10,816 bases of DNA from JAWXCM01 sp034408745. GTDB taxonomy: Bacteria; Acidobacteriota; Terriglobia; Bryobacterales; Bryobacteraceae. This document shows, piece by piece, positions 1 to 7,256 of the stretch. Positions within the stretch are counted from its first letter, which is position 1; each line of letters opens with the position of its first letter. Made by a program: the position numbers and the translations under genes. The notes beneath the pieces were generated by a model. The model had not been told where the DNA came from. It searched no databases and saw only the letters and a program-made list of their open reading frames with translations. The stretch is taken from the NCBI GenBank assembly GCA_034408745.1, contig JAWXCM010000216.1, positions 1-10,816 of the forward strand, given 5' to 3'.

Positions 1-600
1 CCGCTTTTTGGCCAGCGTGCCCAGCGTCTCCACCGCGAGAGCGGCCACTTTGCCGTCCTTGTAGAAATCGTCCGGCACGTTGCCGGACTCAAACGCGGGG
101 CCGTTCTTCGACTTCTTCTTTGCGTCCTCGTCCACCACAACAGCCGTCTTGACAGCCGCGTAACTGGGGGCGTCTGGCGTTTGCCACGGTGTCGACCAGG
201 AGCGCGGATCGTCATAGCCCGGGTGGAAGATCTTGCCCATTCCCTGGACAAAGTAGCCGTTCTGTCTGAAGTGCTGCGCCACGGTCACCGTTTCCGGCAT
301 CGCGTCACGGAAATGCGTCACCAGATCCCATACTTTGGTCGTGTCTGGCCGGGCGCCGGTCATGACGCTGGTTCGTGAGGGAGAGCAAACGGCCTGCTGG
401 CAATACGCGCGCAGGAAGGTCATTCCCTGTCTGGCGATGCGGTCAATGTTCGGCGTGAGGATGGTCTTTGCGCCGTAACAGCCGAGTTCGGGACGCAGGT
501 CGTCCACCGCAATGAAGAGCACGTTCGGGCGCTTCGCCTGCGCCAGCGCGGGAATCGCCAGTCCACTTAGCAACAAATCTCGTCTGGACAGGTTTGGCAT
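1..600 (-). CDS. Tat-exported iduronate-2-sulfatase-like sulfatase (C-terminus outside window)
   Basis: Type I sulfatase, hydrolysing sulfate esters on a polysaccharide or glycan, probably in the periplasm. The first 200 residues are visible and the frame is open to the window edge. The N-terminus has a twin-arginine signal (S-R-R-D-L-L at residues 5-10, then a hydrophobic stretch ending A-L-A-Q-A near 22). Residues 26-43 (NVLFIAVDDLRPELGCYG) carry the metal-binding Asp pair D33-D34. C72-S-P-S-R76 is the formylglycine motif CxPxR, so maturation needs a formylglycine-generating enzyme. The stretches QQAVCSPSR, TGARPDTT and MGKIFHPG resemble human iduronate-2-sulfatase, which points to that subfamily (SulfAtlas S1_7-like); substrate is inferred. 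I chose the ATG at 600 because it puts the twin arginines close to the N-terminus. An in-frame ATG at 618 would overlap the lyase stop codon. Either start implies translational coupling to the lyase upstream. Confidence 0.93.
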   Translation of the reverse strand, partial: MPNLSRRDLLLSGLAIPALAQAKRPNVLFIAVDDLRPELGCYGAKTILTPNIDRIARQGMTFLRAYCQQAVCSPSRTSVMTGARPDTTKVWDLVTHFRDAMPETVTVAQHFRQNGYFVQGMGKIFHPGYDDPRSWSTPWQTPDAPSYAAVKTAVVVDEDAKKKSKNGPAFESGNVPDDFYKDGKVAALAVETLGTLAKKR

Positions 601-608
601 TTTCGTAA

Positions 609-1474
609 TTAGGTCCATAGCGCCGGTTGGCGAATAAAATAGTTGCGGACGACTTCGGCGACCTGGGAACTCGCGGGCAGCGTTTTCCAAAGATCGAGAT
701 ACTCCTGGCGGCCGCAGGCGAGGCCGCCGAAGAGCAGTGCCTGCTGGCGCATCGGCCAATGCTCAGAGTACATGACATCCGGTGGATGCGGCCAGCGCTT
801 CTTGTCGGCGATGCCGGGTACCAGGAACTCAATGGCCCTGCGTATGCCGCGCCCGTCGCCCGTTTCAAAGCGCCGGGCCGCATCGTCGATCAGATCCCGT
901 TGCCCGGTGAGCCGGGCGAATGCGGCAACCTGCATGGCGAAGCACGTACCGTGGTTGTTTCTGGCGTCCCGTTCCTCGACGCCATTGGCGCTCGTGGTCA
1001 TCCACCGGAGGTAGTCCGCGAACCATTTTCGGACCGGCGCGAACTCTTCGGAACGCAGCGCACCCGATTCGGCGGCCAGCGGCGCTGCCCGCGCGACCTC
1101 CACCAGATGGATCGTATCGATGATTCCGGTGCCTCGCCCTTTGGACCGGCCGTGAATTGCCTGCGCGTATTCCAGCTGCGGATTCATTCGCGTGGCTCCA
1201 TCCACGAACCAGGCCCGCAAATGGCGCGCGGCGTGTTCGGCATACTTCTTCCTTGGGTCACCATCCACGCGGCGGTCAAAGCGGGCATCTCGACACTCGA
1301 CCGCATCAGCGCGTCTCGACGTGCGACGAAATTGTCCGGGTTCGTCATGCCATCGCGCCGGAGATAAGGCGCGTCCGGATTCCTGGGGTCGGGCCACCAG
1401 TAGTCGCCTTCAGAAAAGAAATCGTGCGTTCCACCAGCACTCCGCGGGCTTCGGGAGGCTGTCACGGTGGCTGG
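609..1474 (-). pseudogene. Alginate-lyase-family gene, 3' part: 5'-truncated, frameshifted, internally deleted
   Basis: This is the C-terminal part of an alginate-lyase-family polysaccharide lyase (PF05426-like). The mature sequence is recognisable from TVTASRSPRSAGGTHDFF at the 5' edge to the end RQPALWT. The motif GDYWWPDP, the segment RRDGMTNPDNF and the catalytic-type N-N-H in RNNHGTCFAMQ are all present. Three lesions are visible. First, homology stops abruptly at 1474 and there is no signal peptide; the missing 5' end lies at 7587-7719. Second, a 1-nt deletion near 1254-1257, seen by comparison with the other copy, separates the TAAW segment from the following KKYAEHAARHLRAW segment. 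Third, near 860-880 the protein passes directly from DDAARRF to ETGDGRGIRRAI; as I recall the family, about 50-60 residues including the R-T-K...Y-S block lie there. The 3' end is 8 nt from the sulfatase start. A sequencing error could explain the frameshift but not the other two. Confidence 0.85.
1146..1474. repeat. Direct repeat, left copy (lyase coding segment)
   Basis: This 329 bp segment of lyase coding sequence recurs in the same orientation at 7257-7586. By hand alignment I count about 13 substitutions and one 1-nt gap, roughly 96% identity. The match begins at CCGG and ends at CTGG, with unrelated sequence outside on one side of each copy. To the left of this copy the lyase gene continues normally into its 3' end; to the right, homology to the lyase ends. 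Confidence 0.95.
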
Positions 1475-1974
1475 ATGCATCACGACGCTCTGCTCCCGAT
1501 CACCTCGCCGCGGACCAAACGCGTCCCGGCGGATTAGTCGTCCTGGAGAGCTTCGGCCGAGAGCTTGCTTTGCCTGACGCAACGACATTCTCCGCGAAGA
1601 TTGTTCAATCGCTGGGAGGCTGGAGTGCTCAGGTATTCACTCCGCCTGAGCTATGGGCCACGGCGCGAGCGGACATCAATGCGAGAATTCTGTTGGTCGT
1701 CCGAGGAGGGTAGTACATTGCCAGGACTGGCTGAGGAGACCATCAAGATCCACTTATTCCCAGCGTGACGAACAAGTCCGATTATCGCCGATTGGCAGAT
1801 CAACTGATCGACTCCCTCTGTGCCGGCGCAATCTGGATATGGGCCGGTTGGTCGATGTTGAGTCGCGCAGGGAGAGACCGGGATTTAACTTAGGCTGTGG
1901 ATGGGCAGGGGATACGGGAAATAGCCTGGAGGGCGAACCATAGCTGGCAGGATCGCCCCGTAGAACCAGGCCAT
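1475..1974. other. 500 bp with no recognisable gene
   Basis: This is the sequence immediately inside the left repeat, up to the cytochrome c stop codon. All frames carry stops and I recognise no family. The longest open stretch unique to this region is the tail of a plus-strand frame ending at 1713 (containing GLVVLESFGRELALPDA and ARADINARILLVVRGG). Its upstream part is only antisense of the lyase repeat, so if it is coding at all it is a 3' remnant. A 43-codon frame starting with GTG at 1765 is too short to support. I see no RNA gene, terminator or inverted repeat here. Confidence 0.5.
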
Positions 1975-2394
1975 TTACTTCACCTGCATCTTCTCGATGT
2001 ACTTCACCAGATTGGCGATACGGAGCCGAACCTGGGATTCATCCTGTCCGTCCTCGCGGAACAGGGTACCCCAGACGGGCATGTTGGCGCTTCCGTGAGC
2101 GGTGACAGCCTGCTCGCCGGTGATGGACTGGCTTACGGCCGGCCCGTGGAATTTGCCACCGTTCTTTTTCGACAGCGTGGTCAGATCGGTGGGAACCTTC
2201 TTCATGGCAGCGGCTGCGGGGCCTCCGCCTTTGCCGTCTTTTCCGTGACACACGGCACAATACTTCGTGTACATGTCTTCAGCGGAAGCAGGCGAGGTCC
2301 GCTCAATGCGGGTTTGCTTGATGGTGGGGGTGCTCTGACAGAGCGCCATGCCGCCGCTCAGAGCAAGAGCGGCAACGCACAGCAAGGGTCTCAT
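1975..2394 (-). CDS. Small periplasmic class I cytochrome c
   Basis: Exported monohaem cytochrome c of 139 residues, an electron carrier of the periplasm; its redox partners cannot be read from the sequence. The signal peptide covers about residues 1-20 (MRPLLCVAALALSGGMALCQ). The Cys at 19 is not in a convincing lipobox, so I favour a soluble protein. The haem site is C46-A-V-C49-H50, followed by G-K-D-G-K-G-G-G-P, typical of the cytochrome c domain. The probable distal ligand is M105 in NMPVWG, and the C-terminal helix (LRIANLVKYIEKMQ) is also typical. Length is normal for a single-domain cytochrome. It is divergent from the receptor at 2562 across 167 bp, and nothing follows it downstream except unassigned DNA, so it is probably monocistronic. 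No strong Shine-Dalgarno is visible before the ATG. Confidence 0.93.
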   Translation of the reverse strand: MRPLLCVAALALSGGMALCQSTPTIKQTRIERTSPASAEDMYTKYCAVCHGKDGKGGGPAAAAMKKVPTDLTTLSKKNGGKFHGPAVSQSITGEQAVTAHGSANMPVWGTLFREDGQDESQVRLRIANLVKYIEKMQVK

Positions 2395-2561
2395 ACTGCA
2401 TTTAGCTTATTCTATTTCGAAGGGTCGTGGGGGAGGAGCCCCTCCGGGAGGTGGCCGAGTTTAATGTGCCCGCTCAGTGGCCGGAGGTGATACATTCTTT
2501 GGTACAGTTCGCCTCGCTGCGAAACAAAGGGAGCGAACGTTCACTCTAAGGGGATCCCTCA
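2395..2561. promoter_or_regulatory. Divergent intergenic region, cytochrome c / TonB receptor
   Basis: This 167 bp gap must hold the promoters of both flanking genes, which point away from each other. No textbook -35/-10 pair stands out. Visible structure includes a short inverted repeat TTCGC-6-GCGAA at 2508-2523, a GCGAAC at 2534-2539 that repeats its right arm, and an 8-bp palindrome GAACGTTC at 2535-2542. These could be an operator, but this is weak. The receptor has a good Shine-Dalgarno, AAGGGGA at 2548-2554, 7 nt before its ATG. Confidence 0.4.
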
Positions 2562-5500
2562 ATGAAGAGGACATTGCACATCGTTTTGTGCGCCCTGTGT
2601 CTTGTACTGCCGATGGCAGCTCAGACGCTCGGCGATATCTCAGGTATTGTTACTGACACTTCCGGCGCGGTAGTTACCAACGCGACCGTCACCGTCACCA
2701 GCGCCGCCACCGCGTCTGCACGCGAAACCAAAACCAACGATTCCGGCGCCTTCAATTTCCCGGCTTTGTCGCCGGGCGGATACAGCCTGAGAGTCGCGGC
2801 CAGCGGCTTCAAGGGCGCGGTTCGCACCGGCATCCAGCTGGAAGTGCAGCAGAGCCTGCGTCTCGACGTTGAACTCGCTGTGGGGCAAGTGAGCGAATCG
2901 GTGGAAGTCTCCGCCACCGCCGCGCAGTTGACCACCGAGAACGTCACCGTGGGTACAGTAATCGCCAACAAGCAGATCGTCGATCTGCCGCTGAATGGCC
3001 GCAACGCACTCAGCCTCGCGGCGTTGTCCCCGAACGTGAGCTTCGGCTTCCCGTCCGCCGGCCAGGCCGGCGCCCGTCAGGGCGGTATCCGCACGGACCG
3101 GTCGATCTCCATTGCGGGCCAGCGGTCGCAGTTTAACCACTTCACCCTCGATGGCATTGAGAACACCGACCCCAACTTCAACACCTACATCGCTGAACCT
3201 TCGGTTGACGCGCTGCAGGAATTCAAGGTGCAGACGGGCATTTACCCCGCGGAATTCGGCCGCGGCACCGCCCAGGTGAATATGTCCACCAAGGGTGGAT
3301 CGAACGATTTTCACGGAACAGCCTATGAATTCCTCCGGAATGAAAAGCTCGACGCGAAGAATTATGCTTTCAGCGCGGCCCGTCCGCCGAAGGACCCCTT
3401 CAAGTGGAACCAGTACGGCTTCACGCTGAGCGGTCCGGTGGTAGTGCCCAAGCTCTTCAACGGCAAGAATCGTCTGTTCTTCATGACGAACTACGAGTGG
3501 TTCCGCCAGCGCCGCTCCCTGCAGGGCCTGACCACTGTTCCGACCGCCGCCGCGCGTAACGGCGATTTCTCCGCGCTCCCGTTGGGCACCAACGGCATCT
3601 GGGATCCGTCCACCCGTCCGAACCCGGGCGCCGCCGGAGGTTCGCTCTTTCCCGGAAACGTGATTCCGCAGAACCGGTTCACCGATACATCCAAGGTGCT
3701 GATGAACTTCCTGCCGGCGCCGAACCTGGCCGGAGACCGGAATAACTACCAATGGGCCAGGGGAACGCCCGTTAATCGCGACCAGTTTACCGGCCGCTTC
3801 GATTTCGTGGAATCGGCCAATTCGCAGTGGTTTGGCCGCTACAGCGTGGGCGACGAAAACCTGTTGGTGGAATCGCTAAGGCAGAACGGCGACAAAGTAG
3901 TCACCACGTTTGAGCAGTACGCGGTCACCAACAGCCGTGTGCTGACGGCGACGCTGGTGAACGAGTTCCGCTTCGGCTACAGCAGTTTCTACAACACCGC
4001 CGGCCCCGAACTCGCCTTCACCCGCGACGTGGTGGGCGAACTGAAGATCCCCGGCCTGCAATCCGGTCCGCCGGTGCAGTGGGGCATCCCGAACATCTCG
4101 CTTGACCACGGTCTGACTGGCTTCGGCAACTCGTCCGAAGGGCCGTATGAGAACAACAACCGCGTGATGCAGGTGATCAACAACCTAAGCTGGATCCGCG
4201 GCAAGCACAGCTTCAAGTTCGGCGGCGAGTTCCGCAACGACGCCTACCGCCAGGTGGGCAACCAGTTCGCGCGGGGCCAGTTCAGCTTCATCCGCAACGC
4301 TACGCGTAACCCCGGCGCTCCCGGCGTCAGCGGCGATTCCTTCGCTGACTTTCTGCTGGGTCAGCCGCAGCAGGCCGAAGCGGCCGTCTCCATCGCGAAG
4401 GCTGACTTCCGCGCCAATTCGTTCGCATTCTACTTCGATGACACGTGGAAGGTGACCAACAAGCTGACGGTCAACATCGGTCTGCGGTACGAGAACACGC
4501 CGCCGTGGGAGGATCAGACCGGCACGCTGTTCAACGGTCTGGTACCGAACGAGGTTCACCCCACAGACTTCCGCAACGCAACTGCGCCGCAGAACCTGTG
4601 GCCCTTCTTCCAGCGCCAGACGCCCGCCCGCCAGAACTGCTATGAAGGCGTGGCCATCCGCTGGCCCGATATCACCGTCAAGTGCGACGGAGCCTTTGGC
4701 GCGCGGCTGGTCAATCGCGACAATAACGACTGGGCTCCCCGCATCGGCATGGCCTGGTCTCCCAACGATAAGTGGGTCATCCGCGGCGGCGGCGGCATGT
4801 TCTATTCGCAAGACACCGGCAACCCGCGCTTCGACATGGCGCGCAATCTGGCGGGCCGTCTGCGCGACAACTCCGACACCAAGTACCTGACATGGGCCAA
4901 TTCGCTCGCCTCCATCGCCGGCGGCGTGGCGAACGTCTTCCGTCCCTACACCTTCGCCAATCCGTATGACCGGCGGACCCCCTACAGCATGCAGTACACG
5001 TTGAACGTGCAGCGTCAACTGGCGGGCGACACCATGCTGGAAGTGGGGTACCTCGGCAGCGTGAGCCGCCGCCTCGAAGCTCTCCGTTCCGCCAACGAAG
5101 CTCTTCCGGCGCCGCGCAGTTCCGGTCTGTCGGTGGCGCAGCGCTCGCCCTTCCCCAACTTCGGCATCATCCAGTTGGTGGATAACGGCGGACGCGGCAA
5201 CTACAACTCGCTGGGTACCAAGCTGACGAAGCGCTATTCGAAGGGGCTCACGTACCTGATGAGCTACACGTGGTCAAAGTCCATCGACACGTCGTCGTCC
5301 ATCCGCAACCAGGGTAATGACACGCTGTTCCCGCAGAACAGCTACTGCCGCCAGTGCGAACGCGCCCGTTCGGCGTTCGACACGGCGCACCGCTATGTGA
5401 CGGCGGCGTCCTACGATCTGCCGGTGGGCAAGGGCCGATCGGTGGATATCCAGAACTCATTTGCTAACGCACTGCTTGGCGGATGGCAACTGGGTTCCAT

Positions 5501-5921
5501 CGTGACCGTTCAGTCCGGCTTCCCGATCAACATCTCGCAGAGCGGCGATCCGGCCAATGTGGGTCATGGCTTCGGCCGTGCTGACGCGACGGGCATCGAC
5601 CCGACCGCCGGCTGGAACAGCAACATCGACGGCTGGTGGAATCCCGCCGCCTTCAGCCGCGCCGCCGATGGCAGGCACGGCAACCTCGGCCGCAACGCCG
5701 CCACCACTCCTGGAATCCTCGCGTGGGATTTCTCCACGCTGAAAGATTTCAAGATCATAGAAGGCCACAAGGTGCAGTTCCGCTTTGAGGCGTTCAACAT
5801 CATGAACCATCCGGTATGGGGCAACCCCGACTCCAACGTGGCCAGCGCCACTTTCGGCACCATCCGCGGAACCCGCACCAACATGCGGAATCTCCAGTTC
5901 GCGCTGAAGTACGTATTCTAG
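2562..5921 (+). CDS. Oar-like TonB-dependent receptor with carboxypeptidase-regulatory-like N-terminus
   Basis: Outer-membrane beta-barrel of 1119 residues, complete, probably importing oligosaccharides or other large ligands. The order is: signal peptide (1-21, ending M-A-A-Q); a CarboxypepD_reg-like Ig fold at about 25-108 (DISGIVTDTSGAVV, DSGAFNFPALSPGGYSLRV); a plug domain starting near 130 with D141-LPLNGRN148, NHFTLDGIENT, then EFGRGTAQVNMSTKGGSND; and a long barrel ending in LQFALKYVF, with the terminal Phe typical of outer-membrane proteins. This architecture is highly expanded in Acidobacteriota. No classical TonB box is obvious. Two Cys pairs sit in predicted loops (C...C around RQNCYEG/TVKCDG, and CRQC), possibly disulfides. 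The start is set by the AAGGGGA ribosome site and the signal peptide. It is followed by a strong terminator and is divergent from the cytochrome, so it is likely monocistronic. The ligand is unknown. Confidence 0.95.
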   Translation: MKRTLHIVLCALCLVLPMAAQTLGDISGIVTDTSGAVVTNATVTVTSAATASARETKTNDSGAFNFPALSPGGYSLRVAASGFKGAVRTGIQLEVQQSLRLDVELAVGQVSESVEVSATAAQLTTENVTVGTVIANKQIVDLPLNGRNALSLAALSPNVSFGFPSAGQAGARQGGIRTDRSISIAGQRSQFNHFTLDGIENTDPNFNTYIAEPSVDALQEFKVQTGIYPAEFGRGTAQVNMSTKGGSNDFHGTAYEFLRNEKLDAKNYAFSAARPPKDPFKWNQYGFTLSGPVVVPKLFNGKNRLFFMTNYEWFRQRRSLQGLTTVPTAAARNGDFSALPLGTNGIWDPSTRPNPGAAGGSLFPGNVIPQNRFTDTSKVLMNFLPAPNLAGDRNNYQWARGTPVNRDQFTGRFDFVESANSQWFGRYSVGDENLLVESLRQNGDKVVTTFEQYAVTNSRVLTATLVNEFRFGYSSFYNTAGPELAFTRDVVGELKIPGLQSGPPVQWGIPNISLDHGLTGFGNSSEGPYENNNRVMQVINNLSWIRGKHSFKFGGEFRNDAYRQVGNQFARGQFSFIRNATRNPGAPGVSGDSFADFLLGQPQQAEAAVSIAKADFRANSFAFYFDDTWKVTNKLTVNIGLRYENTPPWEDQTGTLFNGLVPNEVHPTDFRNATAPQNLWPFFQRQTPARQNCYEGVAIRWPDITVKCDGAFGARLVNRDNNDWAPRIGMAWSPNDKWVIRGGGGMFYSQDTGNPRFDMARNLAGRLRDNSDTKYLTWANSLASIAGGVANVFRPYTFANPYDRRTPYSMQYTLNVQRQLAGDTMLEVGYLGSVSRRLEALRSANEALPAPRSSGLSVAQRSPFPNFGIIQLVDNGGRGNYNSLGTKLTKRYSKGLTYLMSYTWSKSIDTSSSIRNQGNDTLFPQNSYCRQCERARSAFDTAHRYVTAASYDLPVGKGRSVDIQNSFANALLGGWQLGSIVTVQSGFPINISQSGDPANVGHGFGRADATGIDPTAGWNSNIDGWWNPAAFSRAADGRHGNLGRNAATTPGILAWDFSTLKDFKIIEGHKVQFRFEAFNIMNHPVWGNPDSNVASATFGTIRGTRTNMRNLQFALKYVF

Positions 5922-5940
5922 AAGCGTGAACCTCACCATC

Positions 5941-5976
5941 AGCCCCCGGAGCCTCAGCGCTTCGGGGGCTTTTTTT
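5941..5976 (+). terminator. Rho-independent terminator of the TonB receptor
   Basis: AGCCCCCGGA pairs with TTCGGGGGCT (10 bp with one G-T pair). The loop can extend the stem by two more GC pairs. The stem runs directly into seven T residues (5970-5976). It lies 20 nt after the receptor stop codon on the same strand. Confidence 0.93.
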
Positions 5977-5999
5977 GTGCTCGCACTCGCGGCGTCGGA

Positions 6000-6016
6000 G
6001 GCGCGCTGAGCGCGCC
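6000..6016. repeat. Perfect 7-bp GC hairpin
   Basis: GGCGCGC-TGA-GCGCGCC forms a perfect 7-bp stem with a 3-nt loop, 24 nt beyond the terminator. No T-tract follows on either strand, so it is not a standard intrinsic terminator. It may be a leftover structural element or chance in GC-rich DNA. Confidence 0.5.
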
Positions 6017-6089
6017 GAAATTACCGATCCTTTTCAGGCGCGAGTAGGAGGATCGCTGATCGCCATCCAGACGGTTTCATGGGCCCCGC

Positions 6090-6281
6090 GTGGTCCGGCT
6101 GCTATTGACCAGTGACGCAAGAGGCGTCCATAGATTCGAAATGTTGGAACGCCGGAACCCATTGTTCGACGGCGTAACCACCGGAGTAATCGCGGACTGT
6201 GACTTCTTCTACATGGCCAACATTCAGGACGACAAGACCAGTGGATTCGAGCCGATCACCGTACTCAGGCTCCGTCCGTAG
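6090..6281 (+). pseudogene. Orphan C-terminal piece of a beta-propeller (SMP-30/YVTN-like) protein
   Basis: The 63 codons read like the last blade of a six-bladed propeller protein of the kind annotated as SMP-30/gluconolactonase or YVTN-type in Acidobacteriota. The supporting words are FEMLERRNPLFDGVTTGVIA, FFYMANIQDD and the ending PITVLRLR. The GTG at 6090 is not preceded by a ribosome site, and the frame before it (SRRFHGPRVVRLLL) does not continue into further propeller sequence. I infer a 3' remnant of a longer gene whose front is missing. The codons are well preserved, so the loss may be recent. A genuine 63-residue protein is possible but unlikely. The family identification is from memory of its C-terminal signature. 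Confidence 0.55.
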
Positions 6282-6388
6282 GCCGGATAGATCGCGCGTA
6301 ACGGCGGAGTGCCTTCTAAGCCTGTCCGATTACAAGGCTCTCACGCGCGGGTCATCGAGCGCGGTCCGGTCCGAGCGAACGGTGGCGC

Positions 6389-6646
6389 TCATTGCAGACC
6401 CAGTTTGCGCTCCACTTCTTCCTGTGAGGCCCAGCCGTCCCGACCGGCATTCCGGAGCGCTTCGGTCAGTTCCTCCGTTGTCGGCTCATCGACATCCTCT
6501 TCTGGCAGCGTGGCAAGGCGCGGGAACAGGCCAGCGGCTATGAGCGTGTCTGCGGCGGGGATTTGCTCGGCCAGAACGAGGAGAGCTTCAACGGCTTCCG
6601 CAGGCAGTGTCGCCGCCACAGCGTGCAAACGTTCCAGGGGCGTCAT
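6389..6646 (-). CDS. Small acidic protein, antitoxin-like
   Basis: Protein of 85 residues, not firmly recognised. It has an amphipathic helical N-terminus (MTPLERLHAVAATLPAEAVEALLVLAEQI), a Leu/Ala-rich middle, and an acidic C-terminal half (LPEEDVDEPTTEELTEAL) ending in WASQEEVERKLGLQ. The closing pattern, an acidic helix then S-x-E-E-V-x-x-x-L-G-L, resembles many small type II antitoxins, where such tails bind the toxin; this is inference. An AGGAG site at 6657-6661 lies 10 nt before the ATG, and a good promoter lies just upstream. Its TGA overlaps an ATG (ATGA), as in coupled toxin-antitoxin pairs. That downstream frame stops after 20 codons with no toxin recognisable, so the partner is absent or lost. 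The next 107 bp (6282-6388) hold nothing else. Confidence 0.6.
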   Translation of the reverse strand: MTPLERLHAVAATLPAEAVEALLVLAEQIPAADTLIAAGLFPRLATLPEEDVDEPTTEELTEALRNAGRDGWASQEEVERKLGLQ

Positions 6647-6667
6647 TGGTGTCAGGCTCCTGATCGG

Positions 6668-6696
6668 AGTATAGGGGGTGGTTCCCAGCCCGGCAA
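6668..6696 (-). promoter_or_regulatory. Sigma70-type promoter for the antitoxin-like gene
   Basis: On the minus strand, TTGCCG (6691-6696) and TATACT (6668-6673) are separated by exactly 17 bp. The predicted start of transcription, near 6661, leaves a leader of about 15 nt that holds little more than the AGGAG ribosome site. The spacing and both boxes are close to consensus for a GC-rich genome. Confidence 0.6.
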
Positions 6697-6788
6697 GAAT
6701 AATGCCGACTTCATTCGGGTGGCCGACGTCGCCGTTGAATGTTGTCCAGCATGAGCAGGGCTTCCTGCCTCAGGACGCTTACGGTTCC

Positions 6789-7085
6789 CTATGCCGGTAT
6801 CGTCTCCCACCGGCTTGCCATCTCGACTGATGGCCCCAGGTAACGGGGCCAGTCGTGGAGCGTGGCCGGATCGAAATCAGCACCGTTGGGCCACACCAGT
6901 GTGTCTGCCTCGGGGTCAATCCGGACCTGGTTGAACAGCGCGAGATCGCGCAATGGACCATACAGTTCACCTCGCAGAACAGGCTGGAAATCGATGGCCT
7001 GTTCTGTGGCGTCGTCAAATCGCACGCACAACTGGAAAGGTCCGACGATCTTAAAGTCCGTAACTTTACAAATCAGGTGGGGCAT
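6789..7085 (-). CDS. DUF2442 domain protein
   Basis: Protein of 98 residues matching the DUF2442 pattern: an N-terminal beta-rich part with LCVRFDDATEQAIDF (19-33), a middle GPLRDLALFNQVRID (43-57), and the family signature LVWPNGADFDPATL (63-76). DUF2442 proteins are small cytoplasmic proteins of unproven function. They are often encoded right after DUF4160 genes, and the pair is suspected to be a toxin-antitoxin-like module. That arrangement is seen here: the end of a DUF4160-like frame lies 10 nt upstream on the same strand, but that gene is truncated, so the DUF2442 member is stranded. The tail after residue 77 (HDWPRYLGPSVEMASRWETIPA) is longer than the core domain. The ATG at 7085 has only a weak purine-rich site (GAGAAG). 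Confidence 0.82.
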   Translation of the reverse strand: MPHLICKVTDFKIVGPFQLCVRFDDATEQAIDFQPVLRGELYGPLRDLALFNQVRIDPEADTLVWPNGADFDPATLHDWPRYLGPSVEMASRWETIPA

Positions 7086-7095
7086 TGCAGCTTCT

Positions 7096-7209
7096 CTATT
7101 TTAGCGGTTCGACAGGATGGGCGCGGCGACCGGAGTAGAGCAGGTCCCAGCCAGCCTGGAGTTCGTCCTGATGTAGTTCGGCCCACGCCTCGACCAGACG
7201 CCGTCGCCA
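7096..7209 (-). pseudogene. C-terminal end of a DUF4160 gene
   Basis: Reading toward lower coordinates, the frame encodes WRRR, LVEAWAELHQDELQAGW and DLLYSGRRAHPVEPLK, then TAG at 7096-7098. This matches the closing part of DUF4160 proteins (an LV..W..LH..EL...W helix followed by a basic stretch and a final PL). The front half, with the usual PPHFH-type motif, is missing: an in-frame TAA sits at 7210-7212 and the lyase repeat begins at 7257. Its 3' end is 10 nt before the DUF2442 start, the normal order for this gene pair. I infer that the gene was cut by the rearrangement that placed the right-hand repeat here. Confidence 0.65.
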
Positions 7210-7256
7210 TTACGCGGCACGGCGCGGCGATTGGCATTTACGTCCCGACCATGCCG
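7200..7256 (+). other. Possible remnant of a Phd/YefM-type antitoxin
   Basis: On the plus strand the codons read AVAITRHGAAIGIYVPTMP. This looks like the conserved beta-strand of Phd-family antitoxins (ITRHGxPVGxxVP). Upstream the same frame is only antisense of the DUF4160 tail, and downstream it enters the antisense of the lyase repeat at exactly 7257. With fewer than 20 residues, chance cannot be excluded. Confidence 0.25.

Noticed and set aside
443..883. Minus-strand 146-codon frame spanning the lyase and sulfatase boundary
   Set aside because: Out of frame with both genes; it is a shadow of the two.
627..1367. Plus-strand 246-codon open frame opposite the lyase
   Set aside because: The minus-strand frame encodes recognisable lyase sequence, and the plus frame has no family resemblance.
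2430..2455. GC-rich inverted sequence (GGAGG-AGCC-CCTCC) upstream of the cytochrome gene
   Set aside because: Only a 5-bp stem in G-rich sequence, no T-tract, and easily formed by chance.
2640..3752. Long minus-strand open frame opposite the first TonB receptor (and others at 4185-5018 and 5457-5939)
   Set aside because: Low-complexity antisense composition, no domain, and fully covered by an unmistakable receptor on the plus strand. This is typical of GC-rich DNA.
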